A stretch of 64,000 bases of DNA from Ulota crispa (taxonomy: Eukaryota > Streptophyta > Bryopsida > Orthotrichales > Orthotrichaceae): positions 37,038,002 through 37,102,001 of the forward strand of contig OY987242.1 of NCBI GenBank assembly GCA_963920765.1, written 5' to 3'. The translations under genes were made by a program, and so were the position numbers. Of this stretch, positions 23,098 to 35,018 are shown one piece after another. The notes under the pieces are model-generated. The model saw nothing but the letters and a program-made list of their open reading frames with translations. It did not search any database and was not told where the DNA came from. Numbering within the stretch: position 1 is the stretch's first letter; each line of letters begins with the position of its first letter.

Positions 23098-23930
23098 GGA
23101 GTTTGACGAGCGACTGTAGCTCAGAGGATTGGAGGGCAAGAGCTTGACAAGTGAGTGTAGTTTGGAGTCTGAAAGTGTAGAGCTCGGTGAACGAGTGTAG
23201 CTAGAGGTCTGAGAAACCAAGCTTGATGAGCAGCCAAAATTTGGAGGTAGAGCTTAAAGAACAAGAGTGTAGCTTGGGATATGGGGAGTGGGTTCTGAGA
23301 ACAGAATGTAGGTAGGAATCTTTAAAGGAGAGGCTCAATGAGCAACTAGAATTCGGATGAGGCAAGAGTTTGATGGGCAACTAGAATTTGGATGAGGCAA
23401 GAGTTCGATGAGCAACATGCAGCTAGAATTATGGAAAGGCAGGCCCTGTGAACGAATGTGGCTAGAGTTTGAGAGGCAGAGCTCAATGGGTAATGAGAAT
23501 TTGGAAGAGCAAGCTTGAAGAGCGAGTGTAGCCCTGAAGTATGAGAAGGTAGGTTCTATGAGCAAAATGTAGCTAGTAATCTGAAAGGCAAGGGCTCAAT
23601 GGACAACCAAAATTTGGTAAAGGAGGGTTTGGCAAGCAATATGCAGCCAAATTCTGAAAGGGCAAGTCCAAAGAGTAAGTATAGCTAGGAGTTTGAGAGA
23701 TAGAGCTCAATGAGCCAAGTGGGGCTAGGAATTTGGAAGGCTAAGCTTGGTGAGCAGAATGTGGCTGGAGTTTGAGAGGCAGAGCATGGTGAGCACTCAA
23801 AATTTGGAGGGCAAGGCTCGATGAGCAATATGCAGCTTGGAGTCTGAGGGGCACAGTAATCTTGGAGAGACCTTCTAGAATTCAAAGAGCTGGCCAAAGC
23901 TAAGCTAGGCAAATTCTGATATGACTACTA
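23098..23930. repeat. Degenerate tandem repeats of L1, proximal block
   Basis: Repeated phrases such as GAGCAACTAGAATTTGG, AGAGCTC(A/G)ATGAGC and AATGTAGCTAG recur about every 50-70 bp. Several short open frames with leucine/serine-rich translations are by-products of the array. Position in the unit corresponds to the different ~90 bp array in the neighbouring LTR copy. Confidence 0.55.
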
Positions 23931-24337
23931 AGAGGGCTTCAGTGGTGTTGGTTCTGGTAGTGGTTTTCAAAAGGGTGGTGAACTAGGCCTAAAGTGGGCT
24001 TCTACTCTTAAAGGGGACTTCTAACAATCACTCAATAACCGATAATGACTCGATGGGGACTTTCAGGAAGTATGGAAAGTGGCATTGCTAGTCATAATCC
24101 ACTTCTTAGGAGTTAGTAAGACCGAAGACTCAATGATGACTAAAAAGGGGATTCCTAACTAAGGCAAAGAAGAGCTCTCTTAAGGTGAGACACAATCAAG
24201 CTCAAAAGAGGGGAGTCAAGGTACAAGTGATGGGCCCAAGTGGTAAGTAATCTAGAACATGGGAAAGTGATGGAAAGTGGTTACAAGTGATAAATCATAA
24301 CAAATGACAAGAGATGAGTTTCGGAGGAGGTGGGCCT

Positions 24338-24346
24338 CCTTTTATA
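24338..24346 (-). promoter_or_regulatory. TATA box of L1
   Basis: Minus-strand TATAAAAGG followed by AGGCCCACCTCC lies 1.0 kb from the unit's start. The same arrangement occurs in L2 (28078-28085) and the third unit (about 31597-31606), so it is probably the LTR core promoter. Confidence 0.55.
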
Positions 24347-25343
24347 CTTTTGAGAAAGGACACCTTGGCCCTCTATCTAGGAAATCCATAGATCCCTTGA
24401 AATCTCCTTAAAATCTAAGAAAAGCTCAAAATGGATGAAATCTAAATGAATTTGCCGTAACTTTTGGAGCGTAGCTCTAAATGACAAACAAAAAATGGCA
24501 TTGGATTCTTTAGACCCAAAATAGCCGGTTTTGATTGTTCACACTTCCAATTCCAAGCTACAAGGCGAGGGAATCTTAAATGAAGGGTTAGGGGTGGATG
24601 GATGAAAATCCTAGAATTGGGAATTCATCCCAAATTGAAAAATTGACTTCTTGAGGTCTTCCAATGTTGTTGGAGGAGCCGGGAAACACTCCTTGCTTCC
24701 ATCAATTGGGCTCCAAATGGATAAAATCTTAAAATTGGATGTTGCGCGAGTTTTTGAACTAAGCTGGATGTGGTTGTTCAAGGCCTTGCCGCTATCGAAA
24801 CGACTTGAAACTTGGGGGATTGTTATAAATCCTTGAAAAACTCTTCCATGAATTTTGGTGGCATTTTACTGCCAATTGTCAATCTCCTTTCATTGGGGTT
24901 GACTAATAGCCTTGCTGGATTGACTGCTTGGAATCACACTCTCTAAAGAGCAAAGGTATTGGAAACCTTGGGTGTAGATGTACCAAATTTTGTTGTCGAT
25001 AGTTGTCGAGTTGTAAGCTAGTGATGTGGCCCTTAGCCATGGCATAACTAATCTACTCTTAAACCAACCCTCTCTAATTAGGCTAGTGGAAACCTTTTGG
25101 AGGGAATTCCAAGCCCCTTGTATGTGTGTCACTCAAACTAACTAAAACCTACTAATTCTCATCAAATCACTCTTAATAACTTACCAAATGAAGTAGGGTA
25201 AATGGCGTACAGCTAACTAATTGGTCTAACTAATCTAAATCAACATAAATGGCTATTCCACTTATATTGATGTAATTCCAAAGCTAAGTAAAACAAAAAA
25301 TAAAATCAGGACTTCTGGTGCTGAATCTGGGACTCACACTCCC

Positions 25344-25475
25344 ACCAAGCAAAATGCAGACTTGTCTTTTTCCAAGTGTCCACACTAATGATGCCCTTAG
25401 TTACCAACCTGCATCCGACCATGTTTGATTCATGGGCGGGTGAAGGTATGTGAGGAGGAATGAGGGGATTATGAG
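25344..25475. other. 132 bp pre-insertion host sliver between two LTR units
   Basis: This is what separates the target duplications of L1 (ends 25343) and the next unit (starts 25476). Removing both units joins ...AAAATGGCTCCC to ACCAAGCAAAATGC here and ATGAGCAAGG to GTGATTCC at 32672. It is too short to interpret. Confidence 0.6.
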
Positions 25476-26519
25476 CAAGGTTTGAGTGCTCAAACCTCCC
25501 CTCAAGATGTAAGCGCAAGCACAACTAGGTTCTAATAGAGATTGGGAAATGAGCTAAACATGAAGAAATAGCAAGAAGGTGGTTTTGGTTGTAGATTTCC
25601 AACAAAAAAATGACTTCCAAGCAATGAATCTTTCCTAATGATTCTACAACATACAATGATGAGCAAAAGTGGAGTAGTTTTTCTACGGGATTAAATGTCA
25701 CAAGTAAGTATGCCAATTGACCAAAGATGGAAGTGATCATACCTTGTAGAGGGGTCCTACATACCATATAGCTTGGTTGTTGATGGCCTCCATTCCTCCT
25801 TGGATAAGGATGTGGTTGTAAAATGGATTGGAGAGTAGCTCTACTCTTTTGGACAAGTAATCACAACACGTTGAGTGGATTGGTTGATCAACTTATACCA
25901 ACAAACTGGCCTACCTTCTGAGTGTATGACAAATAATCACCACATAACCCAGATGCCGAGGAGGTAACTAGAAATGAAGTTACTCACTTTTAAATAACCC
26001 GATTAGTATTAGAAGGTGCAAGGTTACCACTAGTCTAGGTAGTGGGCAAAAGATGACGGGTTCACTATTCCAATACCAAACTATGATGCAATTGAGAGAA
26101 ATATCAAGAAGGAAGTAATTCAAGGGAGTTTAGGAATCAATATTTAACCTCAAATCTTAATGACTCTTGTGGAACAATCCCCTTATGCCAAGAAGGTTGG
26201 TGAGAAATATTAAGGCTCACACCTTTCCTTTCTCTCCTGTCTTTTCTCTTTTCTGGATTTTAGTTTAGTTTGGGAGTTGGGCCAAAGGTTCGGGCCGGGG
26301 CACCAAGCCTGGGCCAATAGGACCAGGGGTCGGAGGGGACTAGTGGTCAAAGAGGACCAGGGCTTGGAGAGAACCAGGGACAAAGAAGACCGGAGGCAGA
26401 GGGGGTCCAGACCGTGTATAGCGGGTCTTGGGAGCTGGATTGAGGAGATTGCTGGAAGCCAGCTGTTGCTGACTGATGAGCTTCGCGGAGAGCGGGAGCT
26501 AGAGTGATGAGATTCTCAA

Positions 26520-27026
26520 GGGCTAGGCTGGAGCAATTTGAGAGCTGTGAGCTACTTTGAGAGGAATGCTTAGGCTAGCAGCTTAGACTGATGAAATTGA
26601 CAAGGAACTTCAGGGGTTGGCTTTGTGAAGGTGCGGAAAATAGCAGCTAGACTGATGAATTTGACGGGGAACTAGGGGGCTGGGCTGAACAATTCGAGAG
26701 ATGTGAGCTGCTTGAGAGTAATGCTGGAGACTTAGCAACTACCGATTGATGAGCTTTGCGGAGAGGGTAAGCTAGACTAATGAGATTCTTAGGGCTAGGT
26801 GGAGTAATCCGAGAGATGTGAGCTAGCTTCAAGGGAATGCTGGAAACTAACAGCTAGACTGATGAGATACTCAGAGGCTGGGTTGAGTGATTCGAGAGCT
26901 GTGAGTTAGCTTCGAGGGAATGTTGGAGACTAGTAGCCAAGACTGATGGGATTCTCGGGAGACTAGGGGGCTAGGCTGAGCAATTTGAGAGCTATGAGTT
27001 GCTTTGAGAGGAATGCTATAGGCTAA
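26520..27026. repeat. ~90 bp tandem array of L3, distal part
   Basis: Units contain GGAATGCTGG, GACTGATG(A/G)GATTCTC, GGCTAGGCTGAG and GAGAGCTGTGAG, spaced about 80-105 bp. The array continues at 30457-31000 beyond the inserted unit L2. Confidence 0.6.
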
Positions 27027-28077
27027 TGTGAGTCCCAGATTCAGCACCAGAAGTCATGAATTCATTTTTCATTTTACTTAGCTTTGGAATTACATCAATA
27101 TAAGTGGAATAGCCATTTATGTTGATTTAGATTAGTTAGACCAATTGGTTGGCGGTATGCCATTTATCCTACTCCATTTGGTAAGTCGTTAGAAGAGATT
27201 TAGTGAGATTTAGAGGTTTTTAGTTAATTTGAGTGACACACATACAAGGGACTTGGAATCCCCTCCAAAAGTTCCGACTAACCTAATTAGAGAGGGTTAG
27301 TTTAGGTTTGGTTACATGGGGCTTGGGATCCCCTCCAAAAGTCCCCACTAACCTAATTAGAGAGGGTTAGTTTAAAAGTAGATTGGTTACGCCGTGGCCA
27401 AGGGCCATGTCACCTAGCCCAAGTCACATTATCAATTTGGTGCATTCACACCCAAGGTTTCTAAGACCTTCCACTTTTCAGAGAACGTGATTCCAAGCAG
27501 TTAACCTTGCTAGGCTACTAGTCCACCCCGATGGAAGGAGGTTGACAAATGGCAGTAAAATGCCACCAAAATTCATGGAAGAGTTTCTCAAGGATTTATG
27601 AAGATCCCCCAAGTTTCAAGTCGTTTTGATAGCGGCAAGACCTTGAATGGCGACATCCATCCGATTTCAAGAACATGTGCGACATCTAAGTTCAAGGTTG
27701 TATCCATTTGGAGCCCAATTGATGGAAGCAAGGAGTGTTTCCCGGCCCCTCGACAATGTTGGAAGACCTCGGGAAGTCAATTTCTCAATTTAGGATGAGT
27801 TCCCAATTCTAGGTTTTTCATCCATCCACCCTTAACCCTTCATTCAAGTTTCGCGACGCCTTGTAGCTTGAAATTGGGAGCGTGAACAATCAAAACTGGC
27901 TATTTGGGGTCCAAGGCATCCAATGCCATTGTCCATTTGTTGTTTAGAGCTACGCTCCAAAAGTTATGGCAAATTCATCCAGATTTCATCCATTTAAAGT
28001 TTTTCTTAGATTTTAAGTAGATTTCAAGGAATCTATGGATCTCCTAGATAGAGGGCCTAGGTGTCCTCCCCCAAATG

Positions 28078-28085
28078 TATAAATA
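28078..28085 (+). promoter_or_regulatory. TATA box of L2
   Basis: TATAAATA followed by GGAGGCCCACCTCC lies 1051 bp from the unit's start. It corresponds in position to the boxes of the two other units. Confidence 0.55.
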
Positions 28086-28719
28086 GGAGGCCCACCTCCT
28101 CCCCATAACACTCAATGGTCCTCTTTTTTGGTTACCATCCCTTTCTTGTTCTTAGATCACCCTTTGAGCACTTCCACACCTCTTGTCACTTAGGCCCATG
28201 ACCCCTTGAGTGCTTGTCCCTTACAATCACTTCCTTAGAGTTAGATCACTTGGCCCTCCGTAGCACTTAGTGAGTACATAGTCCTTGTCACATTGGTCAT
28301 ACTAACCCCTAGGAAGTTGGATTACAATTGTGGATGCCGCTCTTCTACACTTCTTAGAAGTCCTCCTTGCATCCAAGTCATTAACTAGTTAGAGTAGAAG
28401 CCCTTACCTGAGACTCCGCTTACCAGTCACTATCAAAACTCCAGCTCCAATACAAGCCTTCATAATAGCTCTTTGTGAATCCTTTCAGCTCAGCCTCGCT
28501 TGGCCAGCTCTCTCAATTCTCTAAGTAGCTCTCTGAGAAGTCACCTTGCTCCCCGCCTCCCTTAGCTTAAGGCCTAGCCTTGCTACTAGAGCTGGTAGAA
28601 CAAGTGACCCTGTCTTCCCTCAGCATCGCACGGCCCAGCTCATAAGTTCACAATCAACTTTCTAGTTACAAGTTCACCACCATTTCCTGTTCTACTAAGC
28701 TCCCAGGCTAGGCCTGCCT

Positions 28720-29480
28720 CACGAGCTTGCAGCTACTGAGCCGCAGCCACTGAGCTCGCAGCCACCGGCTTGCATTGCCAGCCGATCCCCGAGCTACAGT
28801 CAATTCTCATTGATTCTCCCTCCTTACGAGCTCAAAGTCAATTCCCGTTGAGTCCACAGCCTATCCCTTATCTCATAGTCGGCTCTTGTCAAGTCTAGAG
28901 CTTGCAACTGCCGAGCTCCCAGCCACCGAGCTCACTGCCACTGAGCTGGCAGCCCTTGAGCTGGCAGCCACCGGCTCGCATTGTCAGCCGATTCTTGAGC
29001 TACAGTCAATTCCCATCAAGTCCCCCTCCATATGCGCTCATAGTCAATTCCCATTGAGTCATCCTTCTGAGCTCACAGTCAATTCTTGTTGAGTCTCTAG
29101 TCTATCCCTGAGCTATAGTCATTTCTCATCGAGTCCCTCTCCTTACGAGCTCATAGTCAATTCCCATCGAGTCCTCCTTCTAAGCTCACAGTCAATTCTC
29201 GTCAAGTCCACAACCTATCCCCTGTTTGCCAGTCAACTCTTGTCAAGTCCCAAACTCGCAGCTGCCAAGCTTGCAGCTACTGAGCCACAACCACTGAGCT
29301 CACAGCCACCAAGCTTGCAGCCACGGGCTCGCGGCCGCTGGGCTCGCATTGCTAGCCGATCCCCAAACTCACAGTCAATTCTCGTCAAATCCACAGTCCC
29401 TGTCTCACAGTCAACTCTTGTCAAGTCCCGAGCTTGTGGCCATTGAGCTCTCACAATCAGCGGTCCACTGAGCTTGCCGA
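28720..29480. repeat. GC-rich degenerate tandem array of L2
   Basis: GAGCT(C/A)GCAGCCACTGAGC and CAGTCAATTC(C/T)C(A/G)TTGAGTC phrases alternate many times. Frames of 68-138 codons open on both strands over this array and continue to about 29.77 kb. Their alanine/leucine or arginine-rich repetitive translations argue against a real gene. The array lies where L1 and L3 carry other repeats. Confidence 0.6.
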
Positions 29481-30456
29481 CTTCTTGTTCCAAGTCACAG
29501 CCTGTCTCAGGAACCCGGCAGCATCGCGGCGAGCACGCCTTGCGGTAGCCGCAGCAATAGTGGCGTCGGCCAACCCCCGGACACGCGGACCATTGAAGCC
29601 CCCGCCCACCGATTCTCAGTCTGTTGGTCCTCAGACTATTGGTTCTCAAGCTAGGAGGCCAGCCCCTCTAACCTCAAAGTTTGGAGCTGCCACGGGTTTG
29701 GCCCTAGGCCAGGTGATTATTTCTCAATTGTTTTTACAAGAGATGACCAACTATTTAAGGGGAGACTAGCATCCACTTAATTATCATGGCCTAGTCCAAT
29801 TATTCAATTGTTGTTTTTGATGTACGTATTGCTCATATCTTGGGTTAATCTACTGCGTCATAAGAAGTGGGTGACAAAACCAATCCGTCATATTTAGCCC
29901 ATTAGAGAGACAGAGGGGTCAACTAGCTCTACTTTGGATACTATTGAGAATCTCCAAAGGAAGTAGGCGTGGGTCTTAGTCCTCTCCTAGCATCTACGCG
30001 ACGTTGTGGTTATTTGTCACATCCATGTCACGTGAGCCGGTCCACTAGTAGGTTTTTACCCCATCCACCCGCTAGTACGTTGTGATTATTCATCTCTAGA
30101 GTAGGACCATTATCCAGGTAACTAAATACCACCACAACCATGCCTAAGGATAGATGGAGGCTATTCACAATCAAGATGTAGGATATGTGAATTCCCATGA
30201 CAAGGTATGATCACTTGCGTCCCCATTTCAATTAACCACAAAACCTTGTGTGTGGCACACTAAGTAGGTTGTCCTCTTCTTTGTTCATCATTGTATGTTG
30301 TAGGCTTGTTAGTAAAGATCCATTGTTTGGAAGGCATCTTTAGTTGGAAATCTACAACCAAATCCACCCTCTTGATGTTATAGCTCATTTTCCAATTGTG
30401 TTAGAATCTAGTTGTGCTTGGGCTTACTTCTCAAGGGGGAGGTTTGAGCACTCACA

Positions 30457-31000
30457 ACTAGTGGCTAGACTGATGAGGTTTCCAGAGAGCAAGGGGGCCG
30501 GCTTCAAGGGAAATGTTGGAAACTAGCAGCTGAGACTAATGGGATTCTCAAGAGAGCTGTGAGCTAACTTTGAAGGGAATATTGGAAACTAGTAGCTGAT
30601 GGGATTCTCTAGAGACTAGGGAGCTAGGATGAGTAATTCATGAGCTCTGAGCTGCTTTGAGAGGAATGCTGGAGGCTAACGGCTAGACTGATGAAATTCT
30701 TGGGAGAGCAAGGAGGCTAAGCTGAGCAATTCAAGAGCTGTAAGCTGCTTCAAGAGGAATGCTAGAAACTAGCAGTTAGACTAATGAGGTACCTAGGGGC
30801 TGGGCTGAGTGATTCAAAAACTGTAAGCTAGCTTCGAGGGAATGCTGGAGACTAGCAGCCAAGACTAATGGGATTTTCAAGAGACTAGGAGGCTAGGCTA
30901 AGCAATTTAGAGAGCTGTGAGTTGCTTGAGAGGAATGCTGGAGATTTAGCAGTTGCCGACTGATGAGCTTCGCGGAGAGGGTGAATTGGTCCGTTGAACT
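30457..31000. repeat. ~90 bp tandem array of L3, proximal part
   Basis: GGAATGCTGG-type units recur at about 30577, 30662, 30751, 30839 and 30932, a spacing of 85-93 bp. They resume the array that breaks off at 27026. Confidence 0.6.
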
Positions 31001-32727
31001 CATCGGCGCAGGTGATGGTCACAAGCTTAGCACAAACCCATGAGCGTGGACAAGGCCACTAGTTGAAGGAGTTTGAGGAACTATGTGATGTCTGAGAGAG
31101 TTATAAGGGAATTGAGAGAGCTGGCCAAAGCTGAGCTTAAAAGATTCTAATAAAGCTGCTAGAAGGGTTTGTTCTGGTAACAAAATGGTAAGCTAAAAAG
31201 GTGAGGCGGGGTATTATCCTAATGATGGACTTTAGAAATCACTAATGGCCTCAATGACTAATTAGGACTTCTAAGAAGTGTGGAAAAGCGGTATTGCCAA
31301 TCATAATCCAACTTCCTAGGGGTTAGTAAGACCATGCCACTTGCAATTGACAATCAAATCCTTAAACTTCTCCTACTAGCTTGAAGGGCTCAATCCTTCT
31401 AAGTTCAGAAAAGAATTTTAGACACAATGCAATGAGAGGTAACTCTACTAAAGGTGAGATACAATGAAGCCAAAGGAAGAGGATGAGACATGGTTCTAAA
31501 TGGAAAATGATGCAAGTAATTGATTACAATGGAAAATGATACAAATGATGGTGATGATGGAAGTGAAGAGTGATGGTTTGGGAGGAGGTGGGCCTCCCTT
31601 TATACATTTGGGGGAGGACACCTTGGCCCTTTATCTAAGGGGATCCATAGATCCCTTCAAATCTATCTAAAATCTAAGAAAAACTCAAAATGAATGAAAT
31701 CTAGATGAAATCCGCATAACTTTTGGAGCGTAGCTCCAAACAACAAACAAATGGTGCCATTGGATTCCTTGGCCCCAAAATAGTCAATTTTGATTGTTCA
31801 TGCTTCCAATTCCAAGCTACAGGTCATCGGGAATCTAAATGGAAGGATTATGGGAGGATGGATGAAAAACCCAAAATTAGGAGTTCATCCCAATTTGTGA
31901 AATTGACTTCTTGAGGTCTTCTGAAGTTGTCGGGGGAATTGGAAAGCATTCATTGGTTCCATCAATTAGACTCCAGATGGTTGATAACTTGTAATTTGAT
32001 GTTAAGCAAATTCTTGATGTCGGTTGGCGGTTGTCGTTCGAGGCCTTGCCTCTATCGAAACAATTTCAAACTTAGGGAAGTGTCTTGAATTCTTGAGAAA
32101 CTCTTCCATAAATTTTGGTGGCATTTTATTGCCATTTGTCAATCTCTCTGGTTGGAATTGACCTGTAGCTTAGCACGGTTGACTGCTTGGAATTGCACCT
32201 TCCAAGAAGCGAAAGGTATTGGAAACCTTGGGTATAAATGCACCAAATGATGTTGTTGTAATTTTTGATTTGCAGACTGGTGATGTGGCTTTTGGCCATG
32301 GCCTAACTAATCTGCTCATAAACTAACCTTCTCTAATTAGGTTAGTGGGGACTTTTGGAGGGGATCCCAAGCCCCACGTGACATTTTCTAAACTAACCCT
32401 CTCTAATTAGGTTAGTGGAACTTTTGGAGGGGATTCCAAGCCCCATGTACGTGTGTGTCACTCAAACTAACTAAGACCTACTAAACCTTACTAAATCACT
32501 CTCTAATGATTGCCAAATGGAGTAGGATAAATAGCATACCGCTAACCAATTGGTCTAACTACTCTAAATCAACACAAATGGCTATTCCACTTATTTTATG
32601 CAATTTCAAAGCTAAGTAAAACAAAAAATAAATTCAAGATTTTTGGTGCTAAATCTGGGACTCACACAAGGGTGATTCCAAATTCTCTCCAAACCCTGAG
32701 ACCACCGTAAACCAAAGCAAGTGGCAA

Positions 32728-33138
32728 TAAGGTAGATGGTTTGTTCTCCAAGCGTCTCTTAATTCCAATCCTTAGTTTTTGGTGCTTCTCCACTCACTGT
32801 TGAACCCAGAGTGGAATAGTGAATGCTATTTGCACAAGCAAATTTTGCCATTTGTCACTTGCTTAATTGCTAAGAGATGGTCAGGATTGGGATCGTCAAG
32901 TACATGTATAGAACCACATCCAAATAGTTTCAAGGGTAGTCTAGAGTTGCTAATAAGAACCCTATGAGCCGCAACTTTGCCATTTTACATAAAATAATCT
33001 ATAGTACTTTTTTTCACAAAAATTACATTTCTAGACAGCTTGTTGAAAGGCTAACCCTTCTAATTTTGTTCTTGAGTTTTTTGAGACCTTGAGGTATCCC
33101 AAACCCTTAAACACTTGGGTATGGGTCTATCTACCTTA
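32728..33138. mobile_element. TAAGG-family MITE M3 (411 bp)
   Basis: The ends are TAAGGTAGAT and ATCTACCTTA. The interior is about 85-90% identical to the copy at 55814-56219, including GAGTGGAATAGTGAATG, ATTTGCACAAG, AGCTTGTTGAAAGGCTAACCCT and GGTATGGGT near the right end. A 62-codon frame inside is not supported as coding. Confidence 0.6.
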
Positions 33139-33660
33139 GTAGATGGTGAACTGCTACTTAGAACATTGTCAGTCAATTGTTGACTATTGCAGATACAAGA
33201 AATTGCAAATACAGGAAAGCTTTCAACCCCTTCCAAGCAAAATGTCCCCAAATGTCCCCAAAGATCCTAAGGTAATCCTCAATCAAGCGAGTATATTGAC
33301 TCTGTAATAGCACTCTCACGATGGGTCCTAGCTTGAGAACTGCAAATCCGGTCCTATGCACCTTACACATGGAACATAATCTTAAAAGGGACAACAAAAC
33401 TTGGGCCATACTTGGTAGTTTTAGCAGCCCTCAAGAGTTTTTCAAATTGCTTTGTCAACTCTTGTCACATAAATGATGACTACTTTGCAAGTCAAAAATA
33501 GAGATCATATCTAAAAATCTTGACAAAAACAAAGTTTATATTCCTCCCTACTGATATGCATTCATTTAGAGCCGGTGTGTCATTTGCGTTGCTTGAGGCT
33601 ACGCAACAATAATTTGTAATTGCCGTTGCCAAGCCCAGATGCATGGTCTACATTGAAGAT
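33139..33660. other. Unassigned DNA
   Basis: No termini recognised. Overlapping minus frames of 63-78 codons (33060-33409) lack motifs and straddle the MITE edge. Confidence 0.35.
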
Positions 33661-33971
33661 GCCCTGAGACGCCCCCGCCTCCACCCTGGAAGGGATTAGT
33701 TGACTTGACCCTTTGTTGCCCTCCCCCCTCCCCTCTTCGATGAATGGGGCTGGGGCTTGGTCAATTATTTCCATTAACAAAAAGTAAAAGTAAAAATCCG
33801 CCTCTATTCTGGAATTGTTCAATTGAATCCCCAAAGGATTTACACCAATCCAGTGTCTGAATCTAGATTTTGAATTCCATAGTATAATTTTCCGATGGTA
33901 AATATATAATCTCTTCCATTTTCTGGCATATGAAAAATCAGAGATATTTTGCCCTAAGATTATCCCTAATG

Positions 33972-34079
33972 TAGTCGTAATAAGGCACGGGAAAACCCAG
34001 CTTGACATATTAACAACCACCAAATCATGATCTAATGGTTGTCAGTATGTGAGGCTGAGTTTTCCCGTGCCTTGTTACA
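33972..34079. mobile_element. Hairpin MITE-like element (~105 bp) inside a larger inverted repeat
   Basis: TAATAAGGCACGGGAAAAC and GTTTTCCCGTGCCTTGTTA face each other, and the arms continue through AGC-TTGACATATTAACAACCA / TGGTTGTCAGTATGTGAGGCT, leaving a loop of about 16 bases. Outside it, 33670-33760 and 34100-34175 are also imperfect inverted repeats (GATGCCCT; CCCTTTGTTGCCCTC versus GGGCAACGAGGGGG), so a larger foldback may be present. The 147-codon minus frame starting here is probably spurious. Confidence 0.5.
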
Positions 34080-34170
34080 GCTATATTGGGATGCCCTAAC
34101 CGCACCTAGCCTCATTCATCCAGGGACAAAGGGCAACGAGGGGGTCGGTTCACCCTGGCCAGGGAGGAGG

Positions 34171-35018
34171 AATTGGGGGGAAGATCTAGGCAAGACGTTA
34201 AACCAAGCATTCAAAAGCCTCCTGAGCCAAGGTGCCTTGCTTGTCAGGCCCCGCCCCGGCTCCCATGCCTTGCTGCCCGCAGCTGCTTGATTTTTCTTCT
34301 CCACCCTCTCTGCCCGGCGCACCCAGAGCAAGGTTTAATTTTTGTTTTTTTCAAGGTAGAGTGACTTGCACCTCGGAATACAGGTAGGTAAGGAAATTTT
34401 GGCTTCACCCTTAGATGACCATGGGGCATAGTACATACGCCAATGTATAATTGTCATTTGTTACCAATAAGAAATTTTAATTTGGGATCTCAAGTAGCTC
34501 ACTAGAACCACATTGATCTCTTCTCCAACTTCTTTGTTGGTCTCAAATGTAGTAGAGGTGTGGATCCATTCAAAATACAAGAAGAATGCCTTGTATTGTA
34601 TTGGTCGCAAAGGGCCTTTCGGTTGTTTAAGGGTTAAATTGGAAAGAATGAATGGTAATTAGAAGTTCATCCAAAATACTACTAATATACTTTCATCTAA
34701 AATTTAGCAAACTATGTTTTCATTCAAGTAAGGATCTAGCAATTTCATCCAATTTTTTTCATGGGAATTTCTTAGTGTATCTGTTGCCACTTGCCTGTCA
34801 AAGTAAGATTTAGGCAAAATTTTGCCAAGAAATTAAACGCTGACCCAACATCGTCTGCCTCCAATGGAGTGTGGAGCTTGATGTTGACAGCAATCTCAAC
34901 ATCGACGCAACGCTTGCTCACATTGACAAAGCGATTTTGCGACAAAGCTAGAGTTTTGGCGGAGGATTTAGGAGGCAGACGCTAAACCCATCCATCGAAG
35001 TGGCCTCGCCTGACGTGG
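34171..35018 (+). repeat. Left arm of a ~0.83 kb inverted duplication
   Basis: This is the near-perfect reverse complement of 38484-39312. The 195 bases behind a 64-codon frame (34791-34985) translate identically in both arms, and only a few substitutions are seen, for example in the GC-rich segment near 34250. It contains an F-family repeat (from about 34333) with a 226 bp TTAA MITE inside it. Overlapping frames at 34039-34429 are not supported. Confidence 0.75.
34404..34637 (+). mobile_element. TTAA-type 226 bp MITE, copy A2, nested in F1
   Basis: The body at 34408-34633 starts CCCTTAGATGACC and ends GGTTGTTTAAGGG. The right flank is TTAA, the left flank TTCA. The interior matches A1 (TACCAATAAGAA, GATCTCAAGTAGCTCA, CAAATGTAGTAGA). 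It interrupts an F-family repeat between AAATTTTGG and ATTGGAAAG. Confidence 0.65.

Larger units (their letters stand above)
18330..25343 (-). mobile_element. Large solo-LTR-like unit L1, with 5 bp target duplication
   Basis: The unit occupies 18335-25338 and reads on the minus strand from TGTGAGTCCCAG (25338) to GCACTCACA (18335). CTCCC on both sides (18330-18334, 25339-25343) is a perfect 5 bp duplication. A Ty3/gypsy remnant of about 3.5 kb is inserted within it, leaving about 3.5 kb of its own sequence. A TATA box lies about 1 kb from its start, followed by imperfect tandem repeats and a conserved distal part containing GTTGTGCTTGCG. TG...CA termini, 5 bp duplication, promoter and lack of coding suggest a solo LTR of unusual size. 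Confidence 0.65.
27027..30456 (+). mobile_element. Large solo-LTR-like unit L2 (3.43 kb), inserted in L3
   Basis: The plus-strand unit begins TGTGAGTCCCAG and ends GAGCACTCACA. The flanking pentamers are GCTAA and ACTAG, matching at three of five positions, so the duplication is decayed or lost. It carries the TATAAATA box at 28078-28085 and a GC-rich tandem region at 28.7-29.5 kb. The distal part (29.8-30.45 kb) contains the same AATCACAACG and GTTGTGCTTG(G/C)G landmarks as L1. The orientation is opposite to L1 and L3. Confidence 0.6.
25476..32671 (-). mobile_element. Large solo-LTR-like unit L3, split by unit L2, with 5 bp target duplication
   Basis: The minus-strand unit runs from TGTGAGTCCCAG (32666) to 25481, where the end has decayed to TTTGAGTGCTC on the plus strand. 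CAAGG at 25476-25480 and 32667-32671 is a perfect 5 bp duplication. It is interrupted by another copy at 27027-30456; its own length is about 3.75 kb. Collinear landmarks are GGACTTTTGGAGGGGAT-type blocks near 27.3/32.35 kb, the TATA box, a ~90 bp tandem array, and the distal GTTGTGCTTGCGCTT region at 25.5 kb. No gag or pol is present. Confidence 0.65.

Noticed and set aside
25344..25475. Internal region (PBS to polypurine tract) of a tiny LTR element between L3 and L1
   Set aside because: L1 and L3 each have their own different 5 bp target duplication, so they are separate insertions and the 132 bp is host DNA.
29233..29769. Frames of 68, 111 and 138 codons on opposite strands, GC-rich
   Set aside because: They overlie degenerate tandem repeats inside a large LTR and the translations are compositionally repetitive.
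33580..34023. 147-codon minus-strand frame
   Set aside because: It begins inside a hairpin MITE, has no recognisable domain, and crosses inverted-repeat arms.
34791..34985. 64-codon frame identical in both inverted arms
   Set aside because: Conservation is explained by the near-identical duplication of the DNA, with no sign of codon-level selection.
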